Source of the DNA: Pigmentiphaga aceris
GTDB taxonomy: Bacteria > Pseudomonadota > Gammaproteobacteria > Burkholderiales > Burkholderiaceae_B
Direction of reading: 5' to 3'
Assembly: GCF_008119665.1 (NCBI RefSeq)
Contig: NZ_CP043046.1
Span: 1,860,001-1,924,000, forward strand
Length of the DNA: 64,000 bases
The notes beneath the pieces were generated by a model. The model did not search any database. It was not told the origin of the DNA and was given only the letters and a program-made list of their open reading frames with translations. Shown here piece by piece: positions 54,633 to 63,628 of the stretch; within the stretch, counting starts at the first letter, position 1; the number at the start of each line of letters is the position of its first letter. Made by a program: the position numbers and the translations under genes.

Positions 54633-56240
54633 TTACGGCAGGACCACGTTGCGCAGGTCCATCACATCATCGGCGCGTTGAATCACCTTGATGTTGTCTT
54701 TCACGCCCCACGACATGGGTTGCTGATGCAGCGGCAGGTAGCCCCAGTCGGCACGCACGATCTCGAAGGCTTCCTTGATCATGGCGTTGCGCTTGACCTG
54801 ATCCGTCTCGGTGCCCACCTTGGCGGTCAGCTCGTCAACCTTCGGATTGCAATAGCCGCCCAGGTTGAACTGGCCGGTCGAGGTCTTCGGGTCGCGGCAC
54901 GATGCGAGGTTCAGCAAGGCGTTGTGCGCATCAATAGAACTCGGGGTCCAGCCCAGCAGATACATGCTGGTCTGGTTGCCAGCCTGCGGCAGCACCTTGC
55001 CGAAGTACTTGCCCTTGGTCTGTGCCAGCAGGTTGATCTTGATGCCGACGCGAGCCAGCATCGAGGCCACGGCCTGGCAGACCTTCTCGTCATTCACATA
55101 ACGGTCGTTCGGGCAATCCAGCGTGACTTCGAAGCCATCCGGGTAACCGGCTTCTTTCAGCAGCGCCTTGGACTTGTTCACATCGGGGGCAATCGGCGCG
55201 CCGTAGGAATCGGCATAACCGTTGATGGCCGTGGCAACCAGCGAGCCCAGCGGCTTGGCCGCGCCGCGCATGATCTTTTCGTTGATGGCCTTGGTGTCGA
55301 CGGCCAGCACCACGGCCTGGCGAACACGTACATCCTTGAACGGGTTCTTGCCCTTGATGTTCGAGAACAGCAGTTCGTCACGCGACTGGTCCATGCCGAT
55401 GAAGATGGCGCGGGCTTCCGGTGCGGTCAGCGGCTTCACGCCCTTGGCGTCTTCCAGACGTTGCCAGTCTTGCACCGGCACCGGCATCACGACGTCCATT
55501 TCGCCCGAGATCAGCGCGGCGACACGGGTCGCTTCCTGCGTGATCGGCTGGAAGATCACGTCGTCGGCATTGCCCTTCATTTCTGCCTTGCCCCAGTACT
55601 TGTCGAACTTCTTCATGACGGTACGGATGTCGGGCTGGCGCTCGGTGACCATGTAGGGACCGGTGCCGTTGGCGTTCAAGTTGGCGTAGTTGACCTGACC
55701 GCCCTTGACGTTGGTCGCTTCGACCGCGTTGTTCTTTTCCGACCAGGCCTTGCTCATGATGAACAGGTAAACCCATTCGCGCGGCAGAATCGGGTTCGGC
55801 GTGGGGGTGGTGACTTCAATCGTGAAATCGTCCACCTTCTTGATGTCGGATGCCTTGGCACCGTAGGCCTTCATGTCCGAGCCGGGCGTCTGGCTGCGCT
55901 TCCACGAGAAGATCACGTCATCGGCGGTGAAGGGCGAGCCGTCATGGAAGGTCACACCCTTGCGCAGCTTGAAGACCCACTTGGTGGGCTCCGGGTTGCT
56001 CCACTCGGTAGCCAGCGCGGGTACCAGCTTCAAGTCACCGTCGTAGGACACCAGCGGTTCATAGATGTTGTTCTGGAAACCGAGCGTGAAGGTTTCGTTC
56101 AATGCCATCGGATCGAGCGAGGTCGCATCGCCTTGATAGGCGAAGCGGAAGGTCTTGGCCTGGGCCACCAGGGGGCTCACGCCTACGGCAACCAGCAGGG
56201 CCGCAGCCAATGCCGTCTTTTTCAAATTTGAAATTCGCAT
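54633..56240 (-). CDS. ABC transporter substrate-binding protein, DppA/OppA family
   Basis: 535 aa. Signal peptide MRISNLKKTALAAALLVAVG to about VAQA, then SBP_bac_5 fold: FAYQGDATSLDPMALNET, KLRKGVTFHDGSPFTADDV and YLLGWTPSSIDAHNALLN. It binds peptides, amino-acid derivatives or opines in the periplasm. Start at 56240 with GGAGA upstream; an in-frame ATG lies five codons before. First gene of the importer operon, 98 bp after the ArgE-like gene. Confidence 0.95.
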   Translation of the reverse strand: MRISNLKKTALAAALLVAVGVSPLVAQAKTFRFAYQGDATSLDPMALNETFTLGFQNNIYEPLVSYDGDLKLVPALATEWSNPEPTKWVFKLRKGVTFHDGSPFTADDVIFSWKRSQTPGSDMKAYGAKASDIKKVDDFTIEVTTPTPNPILPREWVYLFIMSKAWSEKNNAVEATNVKGGQVNYANLNANGTGPYMVTERQPDIRTVMKKFDKYWGKAEMKGNADDVIFQPITQEATRVAALISGEMDVVMPVPVQDWQRLEDAKGVKPLTAPEARAIFIGMDQSRDELLFSNIKGKNPFKDVRVRQAVVLAVDTKAINEKIMRGAAKPLGSLVATAINGYADSYGAPIAPDVNKSKALLKEAGYPDGFEVTLDCPNDRYVNDEKVCQAVASMLARVGIKINLLAQTKGKYFGKVLPQAGNQTSMYLLGWTPSSIDAHNALLNLASCRDPKTSTGQFNLGGYCNPKVDELTAKVGTETDQVKRNAMIKEAFEIVRADWGYLPLHQQPMSWGVKDNIKVIQRADDVMDLRNVVLP

Positions 56241-56338
56241 GTCTCGTGTCTCCATGGACGCCTTGGTGGCGTCGTCTGTGGCAATGATGTCCAGGTGCGG
56301 CAAAGCCTGGCCTGGTGTCGGGTGCTGCGGCTTGCGGT

Positions 56339-57487
56339 TCAGCTGGAAAGGTGGCCGATGAGTCGGCCAAGAAAAGCTTCGCAGGCCTCGACTTGCGAGA
56401 CCTCGATGAATTCGTCGGGTTGGTGGGCCTGGTCGATGGAGCCCGGACCACACAGCACGCTGGGCAGGCCGCGCTCCTGGAACTGGCCCGCTTCCGAACC
56501 GTAAGCGACCACATGGCCCTTGTCCAGACCCGTCAGCGCGAAAACCAGTGTCTGGGCTGCGCCACCCAGATCGCTGAAATACGGCACATCGGCCAATTCC
56601 TCGGTCTCGATGCCGGTGGCCGGCGACACCGCATGCATGCCCGGTAGCAGTGTCTGCACATAGGCATTGAAGCGGGTCAGATACTGACGCCAATCGTCGC
56701 CCGGCAGGGCACGAATATCCCAGATGAAGGTGCACTCGCGCGAGATGATGTTCAGCGCCGTGCCGCCATGCACCGTGCCCACATGCAAGGTGGTGTAGGG
56801 CGGCTCGAAGGTGCTGGCAGGGTCAGCCTTGGCGCGGTTCTCAGCCATCATGTCATCGATGAAGCTGATCAGCTTGGCCGCGATCATCACGGCGCTTACA
56901 CCCCGATGGACCTGACTTGAATGCGTCTCGAAACCCGTAACCCGCGTGCGCAAGGCCGCGACGCCCTTGTGCGCAACGATGGGAGCCATGTCGGTCGGTT
57001 CACCCACGATCACCGCCAGCGGCTTGGGAAGCTCGGCGATCATCTCGTCGATCATGAACGGCGCACCGATGCAGCCGACTTCCTCGTCATAGCTGAGCGC
57101 GAAGTGGATAGGGCGCTTTAGGCCTGCGGCCAGCATGTTCGGCACCATCGCCAGCGCAATGGCCGAAAACGCCTTCATGTCGCATGTGCCACGGCCATAA
57201 AGCTTGCCGTCTTTCTCGGTCAGCACGAAGGGATCGGTGGTCCACGCCTGGCCATCGACAGGCACGACATCCGTGTGGCCGGAGAGGATCACGCCGCCTT
57301 CGACGTTCGGGCCGACAGTGGCATACAGATTGGCCTTGGTGCCATCGGCGTTGGGAACCAAGTGACTGGCGATGCCCAGGTCGGCCAGGTAATCGCGTAC
57401 ATAGTGGATCAGGGCCAGATTGGAGTGGCGAGAAACGGTATCGAATCCGACCAGCTTGGCGATCATTTCACGCGACGTTAGATGCAA
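56339..57487 (-). CDS. argE: Acetylornithine deacetylase (ArgE)-like M20 hydrolase
   Basis: 382 aa. M20 metallohydrolase: LSGHTDVVPVDGQAW, YGRGTCDMKAFSAI, ALSYDEEVGCIGAPFMIDEM with the catalytic/metal Glu, and a final ligand in SVLCGPGSIDQAHQPDE. It hydrolyses N-acetylornithine or another N-acyl amino acid. The start appears to be TTG at 57487 with GAGG seven bases upstream, as the family needs a few residues before EMIAKLVGFDTVS; an ATG at 57466 is the alternative. It probably heads the peptide-importer operon, so the enzyme may process what is imported. Confidence 0.9.
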   Translation of the reverse strand: MHLTSREMIAKLVGFDTVSRHSNLALIHYVRDYLADLGIASHLVPNADGTKANLYATVGPNVEGGVILSGHTDVVPVDGQAWTTDPFVLTEKDGKLYGRGTCDMKAFSAIALAMVPNMLAAGLKRPIHFALSYDEEVGCIGAPFMIDEMIAELPKPLAVIVGEPTDMAPIVAHKGVAALRTRVTGFETHSSQVHRGVSAVMIAAKLISFIDDMMAENRAKADPASTFEPPYTTLHVGTVHGGTALNIISRECTFIWDIRALPGDDWRQYLTRFNAYVQTLLPGMHAVSPATGIETEELADVPYFSDLGGAAQTLVFALTGLDKGHVVAYGSEAGQFQERGLPSVLCGPGSIDQAHQPDEFIEVSQVEACEAFLGRLIGHLSS

Positions 57488-57760
57488 GACAAAACCTCGG
57501 AAAAGCGGTTGCTACGACCTGCGATGGTTCAGTTGTCTATCTTTTATAAAGCTAGACAATAACCATAAAGTTGACCTGGGTTAAGCCCTCTTTATTGGAC
57601 GCGTCTACGTCCTCGCACGCCTTGCCAGGACAGTACGCCGTGGCACGCCGCCATGATGCAAGTCCTGTGCCATCTTTTCTACTGGGATTCGCCCCAGCGT
57701 GGTGCGTGGGCAGTGGTTATTTAGATCACGCCGCGTCTATTCATCCCGCCGTTCTGTTCT

Positions 57761-58684
57761 TCAACCCACAAATCGGTTCTCGTTATGCCAGCGCAGGTAC
57801 GTCTCGCCAGGGCGGTGGTCCGGGCGGTCTGGCAATCGGGGGAGCAGCTTGCCGTGCAGACTGTAGTAAGCCTTGCCGTTAAACCACTCTTCTCTGATGC
57901 GGGGACTGATCTCAATGCGGTGATCCGGCGTGACAGTCACCAGACCAATATCGAAAAGCTTGTGAAAGTCTGACCGCAACAGCAGTCCGTTGGCAGGATC
58001 GTGCGGGCCGTTTTCCGCGTAAGGTTGGATGTGCGCGGCCTCCAGTACTGGCAACGTGGATTCACCCGTCAGCGCACAGCGGCGTTGGTAGGCATCGGTG
58101 ACCAATACACGGAAAGCGCCTTGCCCGAGTCGGGGACGGACCGTTACTGGTGCGCCGTATCGCTCTGCCAATTCAGGCTCGCGGACAAACGGTGGTTCAT
58201 TAAACGGTGCCGTCAGTCTCGACTGTACGTCAGCCCAAAGCTGCGCTCCTGAAGGTTCGGCAGTGTCGTAGTAGCGCCCGCGGACGATATTGGTGGCAAA
58301 GTCGATTGGATCGGGAATCCATGCTTCGCGTGGCCAGAAGAAGGGTTGTGCCAGCACGGTGCAGCCGATCTCAGGGTCTCTCACATTTGGATCGGAAAGC
58401 AGACCGCGGATCATCTTCTCGAAAACAGCACGCTGCGCTGCACCGTTTTTGGACCCAAAAGCTTCCCAGGCGATGGACAACGGTAGCGACGTTGATTTCA
58501 CGAAATAGCCGCCACCCACAATGTGGTGATGAGGCCGCTTTAGCTTGAAGAGAAATAACGTACCCGGCTCTAGCGCTGCATACTTGGCGGCTCCCCGTGG
58601 CTGCCAAAAGTTGACCTCGTCTGGCGCTGACTGGCTCAGGAAGTTGAACCAAGCGTTGTCCGTTACACCAGCCCAGAACTTCAT
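57761..58684 (-). CDS. HNH endonuclease with N-terminal EVE/PUA-like domain
   Basis: 307 aa. The C-terminal HNH_2-type site has Cys203 (CALTGE), His218 (LEAAHIQPY), Asn232 (ANGLLL) and His241 (FHKLFD). The N-terminus (MKFWAGVTDNAWFNFLSQ, LFLFKLKRPHHHIVGGGYF) looks like an EVE/PUA-type module that could bind modified bases. So it may cut DNA depending on methylation. It is last in the minus-strand defence operon, 31 bp after the ATPase gene, and should act as its nuclease partner. A 273-bp gap separates it from argE. Confidence 0.88.
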   Translation of the reverse strand: MKFWAGVTDNAWFNFLSQSAPDEVNFWQPRGAAKYAALEPGTLFLFKLKRPHHHIVGGGYFVKSTSLPLSIAWEAFGSKNGAAQRAVFEKMIRGLLSDPNVRDPEIGCTVLAQPFFWPREAWIPDPIDFATNIVRGRYYDTAEPSGAQLWADVQSRLTAPFNEPPFVREPELAERYGAPVTVRPRLGQGAFRVLVTDAYQRRCALTGESTLPVLEAAHIQPYAENGPHDPANGLLLRSDFHKLFDIGLVTVTPDHRIEISPRIREEWFNGKAYYSLHGKLLPRLPDRPDHRPGETYLRWHNENRFVG

Positions 58685-58715
58685 TTTGTACCCCTGTTGG
58701 CGATGTCTGACTTCA

Positions 58716-60704
58716 TCACGGCAGGTCGCACCTCAGTAGACGCTCGGAGGCCGGAGCACCATGCAATTCCAATCTCAGCCAAGGTGCCTTCTGAAACACT
58801 GCTGGCGGTTGCGTCGTCGTGGTCACGATGTACTGGAAGGGTGAAGAATTTTGCCCCTCTAAAGTCGCCACCATCTTGAACAGTCGGTGATATACGCTCA
58901 GGCCCAGATCGGCCTCACGTGGGCTGTCGTGCAGCAGAAATGCGGGCAGTTGCGTTTTGCCGCCAATACTCATGCACATGACCGCCAGGTCGAAGGCAAT
59001 GATCTTGAGAGATTCGATAGCGGGGCTGGAACGCTCGCCGCCGAATTGAACGCCGAGCTTCAACCCATTGCCATCCAAAGTGACGCGGCCAGATGCTGTC
59101 GGACCAACAGTCAGGCGAATGATGGCGTCGAAATACGTCGACAGATGGTTGAATACTGTAGCTTGCCGGTCGCGGAAGGCCGCCAGTTGCCCGCGGTCGC
59201 TGTCAATCTTTGCTGCCATCTCCGCGGTCTGCTTTTGGACTTGTTCCCATGTGTCCCAGTCAGCACCTAAGCGCTGGATGTCGTCCAACAAACGGCGCGC
59301 GTTGAACCAAGCTGACGAGCGTTGCGTGCTGAGCTTTTCGGCTCTGCTCAACTCCTGTCGCAGGGTGTTCATGGCGGTGCGCGCTGCGGGCAGTTGCTGG
59401 TTCAACGATGCGACAGCGGCTTTCTGATCGTTGATGAGGGTCTGCTGCTGACTGATCTTTTGGGTTACTGCCTCGTGTCTGCGCTTCAGCCCTCCTAGAT
59501 CGGGCAGCTTGTGCGACAGCTTGCATCCTTCAGCTCTGATCCGATCGATAGGTACTTCGCAAATCTGGCATACCGGCACTTCGGCCTCGCGAAGCCTCAC
59601 GGAAATCGACGGTAACTCGGCTCTGTACTGGCGCTGCAACTCTTCGTGGAGCGGCAACGTGCTTTGCAGTACGGCCAGCTTGCCGCTCAGTTCCGACACA
59701 TGTTGTTGGGCTTCACGGCTGCGTTGCCGCAGGTCGTCCAGGTTGAACACATTCGCACCCGGGCTGACTTGGCTCACCTTGGCTAGATGACGATGCGCTG
59801 CCTGCCGCAGTGATTCGATGCCGAGCTTTCCTTCGGGTACCTCATCGGAAGCAAGGCCCAGCGCCTGGATGATATCGAGCCGATTTCTGCTACAAGCCCA
59901 TTCCCTGCGCGCGCTTTGTTGCAGATGGGCTTTGTGGATCTCCGTGTTGGCTGACACAGAGTCCTGCAGTGCGATTTCGTCCGTGGCGATGGCACCGATC
60001 AGCACACGCATGGCGTCCAGTAGACGTCCTCTGGACATGTTCCGCACCGGGGATTCGGAATCCGACTCGGCCGCGCGCCAGTCCAGCACATGGTCGAATC
60101 GGCATTCCTGATCTCGAGTCAGCCAAGCCAATGCCACACGCCAAGCGTCGTGTGTGCGCAGTCCAGCTATGCGCTTGGCGACATCTGGGGTGAGTACCTG
60201 ATTTTCGATGGCCTGGAGCAAGGGTGTCATGCCAGTCGGTTCGGCTAAGAGGTCGAAAAGCTCCTCGGGCAGCACACCTTCGACCGCAAAATGACCACGC
60301 CCCACCGACAGGGGTCGCAGCACCCCCCACAGTCTGCCGTGCAGCATCACCTCGGCCGACACCCAGCCCGTCAGGAATGTGCGGGCTATGCTCGGCCTTT
60401 GTGCCTCTGGGGCAAACCGGTCTTCGCCCAGGCAATAGCGCAGCAGGCGACAAAACAGGCTCTTGCCAGCACCGTGGCCCACATCGTCTTGCGCGGCGGG
60501 ATTCGTTTCACCCTGGGTTTGCACATCAGCAGGGTCGGGCGACCAAACGAAGTTCAACCCTGGCCGCAGTTCGATGGTGCGCACGAGGTCTCCGGGCGCA
60601 CGCCAGATGGTAAGTCGGCGCACCCACAGCGCAGGTTTGGTCACCCCATGCGGAGGGGTCACCGACAGTACGGAATGACCGAAGAGATCAGGCTGCTCTG
60701 ACAT
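58716..60704 (-). CDS. SMC/ABC-type ATPase with CxxC hook (DUF2326/ABC-3C-like)
   Basis: 662 aa. The start VRRLTIWRAPGDLVRTIELR, then GLNFVW, leads to Walker A GHGAGKS (76-82) and RLLRYCLGE. The middle (~325-520) is coiled coil with CQIC (379-382) plus Cys394, like a Rad50 zinc hook. The Walker B-like FLLHDSPRE (589-597) and FQYIVTTTTQ end the C-terminal half. This architecture resembles the ATPases of ABC three-component systems and other defence SMC proteins. ATG at 60704 overlaps the hsdS stop by 17 bp. Expected role: sense DNA or infection state and activate the HNH nuclease downstream. Confidence 0.82.
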   Translation of the reverse strand: MSEQPDLFGHSVLSVTPPHGVTKPALWVRRLTIWRAPGDLVRTIELRPGLNFVWSPDPADVQTQGETNPAAQDDVGHGAGKSLFCRLLRYCLGEDRFAPEAQRPSIARTFLTGWVSAEVMLHGRLWGVLRPLSVGRGHFAVEGVLPEELFDLLAEPTGMTPLLQAIENQVLTPDVAKRIAGLRTHDAWRVALAWLTRDQECRFDHVLDWRAAESDSESPVRNMSRGRLLDAMRVLIGAIATDEIALQDSVSANTEIHKAHLQQSARREWACSRNRLDIIQALGLASDEVPEGKLGIESLRQAAHRHLAKVSQVSPGANVFNLDDLRQRSREAQQHVSELSGKLAVLQSTLPLHEELQRQYRAELPSISVRLREAEVPVCQICEVPIDRIRAEGCKLSHKLPDLGGLKRRHEAVTQKISQQQTLINDQKAAVASLNQQLPAARTAMNTLRQELSRAEKLSTQRSSAWFNARRLLDDIQRLGADWDTWEQVQKQTAEMAAKIDSDRGQLAAFRDRQATVFNHLSTYFDAIIRLTVGPTASGRVTLDGNGLKLGVQFGGERSSPAIESLKIIAFDLAVMCMSIGGKTQLPAFLLHDSPREADLGLSVYHRLFKMVATLEGQNSSPFQYIVTTTTQPPAVFQKAPWLRLELHGAPASERLLRCDLP

Positions 60705-62583
60705 TGACGAAGTCCAGCACCGCGGGCTCGAGAGATGGCAAGATCGACTCGACGCCATGGGCGCGTAGGTACGCCACAACAAAGCTGGCACGGCCGTCGG
60801 GCCAGCCCGCTGTGTCGATGCTGGCTGCACCTGGGCCTAGCGTCCACGTCACCTCGTCACTGGCACCCACCTCGATCAAATCGCCGCGCACCCGCATATC
60901 CTTGATGGCGCGGCCCCAACGGTTGTTGGTGGCGGGCTGAAAACGGGTCACGTTGCCAGGTAATGGCTTGGCCTCACCGCCGACCAGACGTGACCACAGT
61001 TTGGCTTGCTTTTCGGACAGCGCGATCGTGAAGAGATGTGGCTGCTGGCAAAGGAGTGTGGCCAAGCGGGCCGTTCGTTCAGGCATGGGTTCCCGCCCGG
61101 CGCGCAATACCGCTGTGAGCCACACCGCATCAGCTTGACCATCTCGGTCGACAGGAGCCGCCCATGCGTCGTTGGGCAGATTTACCCAATCGGCTGGCTG
61201 GACGTCGTGCGCTGATAGATGTGCCTCAGACTGAGAGCGAGGTCGCCCGCGTGAAACGCTTGCTTTGGCAGGCTTATTAACGGCCAATCGCTGCAGCAGG
61301 ACGCTGGCAGGCTCGTCTTGTGGGTCTTGTTCCACCAATTCGCCGCGAAAGGCTTTGGCCAGGGTTTGAGAGGCAAGGCGCTTCGCGCGGGCGCACGCTT
61401 TCTTGTGGCTGGCTTCGATCCGATCCACCAGTGAAAAAAGTGCCTCTGCACGGCGAACAATTGCATCTTGCTCGGCCAGCGATGGCAGAGGTATCTCGAA
61501 ATCCTTGATCTTCGTAAGATTCAAATTCGGTTGATTGCCGCCTTCAGCAAGCTGACGCATCGCGAGGTAGTTTGCGGTCAACGCGAGCTTAACGAACTTC
61601 TTGGATGCTTTGTCTTCATCTACCCAGATCGCTGCGCACGCTTGATTGATAGTTGCCTTAATCGCCAATTCTGAAACTTGGCCCCGCGTTTTTCCTTCAC
61701 CATACATAGCGACCAACAAAGTTCCCTCGGGGTACGTCTTCAAACGGTGCGCTGCGATGGCCGCTTTTGTCACGAACTGCTCTGCTTCGGTGACTAGTGG
61801 TTTGCCAGTCGCTGCGCTGGTTACCCACGGTGTTCCTGAATTCGCGTAAAAGCTGTCGTTTGATCGGAGAGGTGTAGACCCAGTACCGACAACTGCGATC
61901 TCCGACAGCTTTGTCGTTCTCGGCTTGGTGTCAACGGCTTGATCTCCATCTGCATCCGGCAGGGCCCCCGCCAGTGCTGTCGCCAGCACTGCCTGCCGAA
62001 ATCGCTTGAGGATGCCTGGGATGACATCAAGATGGTCATTGCAGGCGTTGACGCGGGCGAGCAGGGTGTCGAGTTGGTCGGCGATGCGGGTTTGCTCTGC
62101 CTCCGGTGCTAAGGGAATAATCAATGAACGCAATTTCTCCTGAGGGATGTTGCGCATCGACATTTGATTTCCGGTGGAAGCCGCCTGAATAGCCTGCCGC
62201 AATCGAGGCGTCTTCAACGCAAAGTTGATCCACCGCTTTGCTGGCTCATCGACTACCAGCCTCAATACCTTGTCGCTCAGGTACAGACGCTTCTTGATCG
62301 GTCCGACAATTACGCTGGCACCAACGAGTTCGATGGTGTTAGCACGCGAGATCAAGAGATCGCCAGAGCAGATCCGGTTTCGCTCGCTGACCGGCACGTT
62401 TTTGGGCAGCGTCTTGCTCGCTTCCTCGTTGAATCGGCCCCAAGTCACTGCGCTGATCTTGACGAGCCCGGCTTCATCTTCTATCGGCGGCCGCTCCTCG
62501 CATTTCACATTCTGCCCTGCTTCAATTGCACGCAGTAGCTTCCCAAGGGTGGTGAAGTCCCACCCAGTCGGCAGATCACTCAT
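60688..62583 (-). CDS. hsdS: Type I restriction specificity subunit HsdS with extra C-terminal domain
   Basis: 631 aa. Two target-recognition units: TRD1 at ~1-160 with its spacer helix EAEQTRIADQLDTLLARVNA, and TRD2 at ~225-365 with the helix EQDAIVRRAEALFSLVDRIE. After residue 440 an additional ~190-residue region (ADAVWLTAVLRAGREPMPER, SEKQAKLWSRLVGGE, SFVVAYLRAHG) is not part of HsdS and has helical, wHTH-like character. HsdS sets the sequence the methylase recognises. It overlaps the DUF1016 gene by 8 bp and the ATPase gene by 17 bp. TRD2 DNA is visibly more AT-rich, as expected for exchanged recognition domains. Confidence 0.92.
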   Translation of the reverse strand: MSDLPTGWDFTTLGKLLRAIEAGQNVKCEERPPIEDEAGLVKISAVTWGRFNEEASKTLPKNVPVSERNRICSGDLLISRANTIELVGASVIVGPIKKRLYLSDKVLRLVVDEPAKRWINFALKTPRLRQAIQAASTGNQMSMRNIPQEKLRSLIIPLAPEAEQTRIADQLDTLLARVNACNDHLDVIPGILKRFRQAVLATALAGALPDADGDQAVDTKPRTTKLSEIAVVGTGSTPLRSNDSFYANSGTPWVTSAATGKPLVTEAEQFVTKAAIAAHRLKTYPEGTLLVAMYGEGKTRGQVSELAIKATINQACAAIWVDEDKASKKFVKLALTANYLAMRQLAEGGNQPNLNLTKIKDFEIPLPSLAEQDAIVRRAEALFSLVDRIEASHKKACARAKRLASQTLAKAFRGELVEQDPQDEPASVLLQRLAVNKPAKASVSRGRPRSQSEAHLSAHDVQPADWVNLPNDAWAAPVDRDGQADAVWLTAVLRAGREPMPERTARLATLLCQQPHLFTIALSEKQAKLWSRLVGGEAKPLPGNVTRFQPATNNRWGRAIKDMRVRGDLIEVGASDEVTWTLGPGAASIDTAGWPDGRASFVVAYLRAHGVESILPSLEPAVLDFVNVRAA

Positions 62584-63628
62584 CTTTGCTCTTCTTTTCC
62601 AACAGCACACCACGCCGCGCCAGCCGCTCGTGCGCCTCCAGCAACGCCTGATGCAATTGCCGCTCCAGCTCATCCTTGGGCGGCAGCTCGGTCCAATACT
62701 CAGCCACCGTGATGCCGTCTTTGTGCATCTGCAGCAGCTCCACTTGCTCGCGGCTGGATTCCGCGCAAAGAATCAACCCGATGGGTGCTTCCTCACCGGG
62801 CTGGCGCTCATGCCTGTCCAGCCATTTCAGGTACAACTCCATCTGACCTTTGTGCGCAGCCTTGAAGCGGCCGAGCTTCAGCTCAATGGCGACCAATCGA
62901 CGCAGGCGCCGATGGTAGAACAGCAAATCCAGGTAGAAGTCGTCGCCGTCGATGACCATGCGCTTCTGACGTTCAACGAAGGCAAAGCCTCGGCCAAGTT
63001 CCAGGATGAAGGCTTCGAGCTGGCGCAGGATGGCGGCTTCAAGGTCAGTCTCGTCATGCCCTTGGTGCAGACCCAGAAAGTCCAGGAAGTAGGGGTCTTT
63101 GAAGATCTGGTTTGGCGCTTGGCCTTCCGCAGACAAGGGCGCTGCAGGCACCTGTGCGCTTGCGATTTCGCTGCGCTCGAAGACTTTGCGTTCAATCTGC
63201 TTGGCCAGTTCGCGCACGCTCCAGCCATCCTGCGCCGCCCGCCAAGCGTAGAACTGGCGAGCTTGCGGGGGTTTGAGCGCAACGATGGCTACCAGATGAC
63301 TCCAGCTCAATTTTGCCGACAGTGTCGTCACAATCTCGGCGTCCCGGAAAGCCTGTGCAAACTTCACCATGCGACGCAGGTTGCGGGCCTCGAAGCCGCG
63401 TCCAAACTCGTGGGATAACTGTTGCCCAAGTTGGTCAAGCAGGGCTGTGCCGTAGCTGGCACGTTCGCCGCCCAGCACTTCGACATCCAACCGCTGGCCG
63501 ATGGTCCAGTACAGGCGCGTCAGCTCCGCATTCACGGCGCCAGCCAGTCGTTGGCGGCTGCTGGCGATGAGGGCCCGCAGTTCGGCGTGTAGGCTGTCCG
63601 CGCCCGTTGTGGCAGGCACTTGGCTCAT
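62576..63628 (-). CDS. DUF1016 (YhcG) PDDEXK nuclease-domain protein
   Basis: 350 aa. The N-terminal DUF1016 region (LYWTIGQRLDVEVLGGERAS, FGRGFEARNLRRMVKFAQAF) is followed by a PD-(D/E)xK domain: FAFVERQKRMVIDG, FYLDLLFYHRRLRRLVAIEL with the E-x-K pair next to it. These proteins are often encoded between hsdM and hsdS and are thought to be accessory nucleases. The start overlaps hsdM (ATGA) and the end overlaps hsdS by 8 bp. Confidence 0.93.
   Translation of the reverse strand: MSQVPATTGADSLHAELRALIASSRQRLAGAVNAELTRLYWTIGQRLDVEVLGGERASYGTALLDQLGQQLSHEFGRGFEARNLRRMVKFAQAFRDAEIVTTLSAKLSWSHLVAIVALKPPQARQFYAWRAAQDGWSVRELAKQIERKVFERSEIASAQVPAAPLSAEGQAPNQIFKDPYFLDFLGLHQGHDETDLEAAILRQLEAFILELGRGFAFVERQKRMVIDGDDFYLDLLFYHRRLRRLVAIELKLGRFKAAHKGQMELYLKWLDRHERQPGEEAPIGLILCAESSREQVELLQMHKDGITVAEYWTELPPKDELERQLHQALLEAHERLARRGVLLEKKSKDE

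Noticed and set aside
54432..56231. 599-codon plus-strand frame opposite the substrate-binding protein
   Set aside because: Shadow frame; no recognisable protein.
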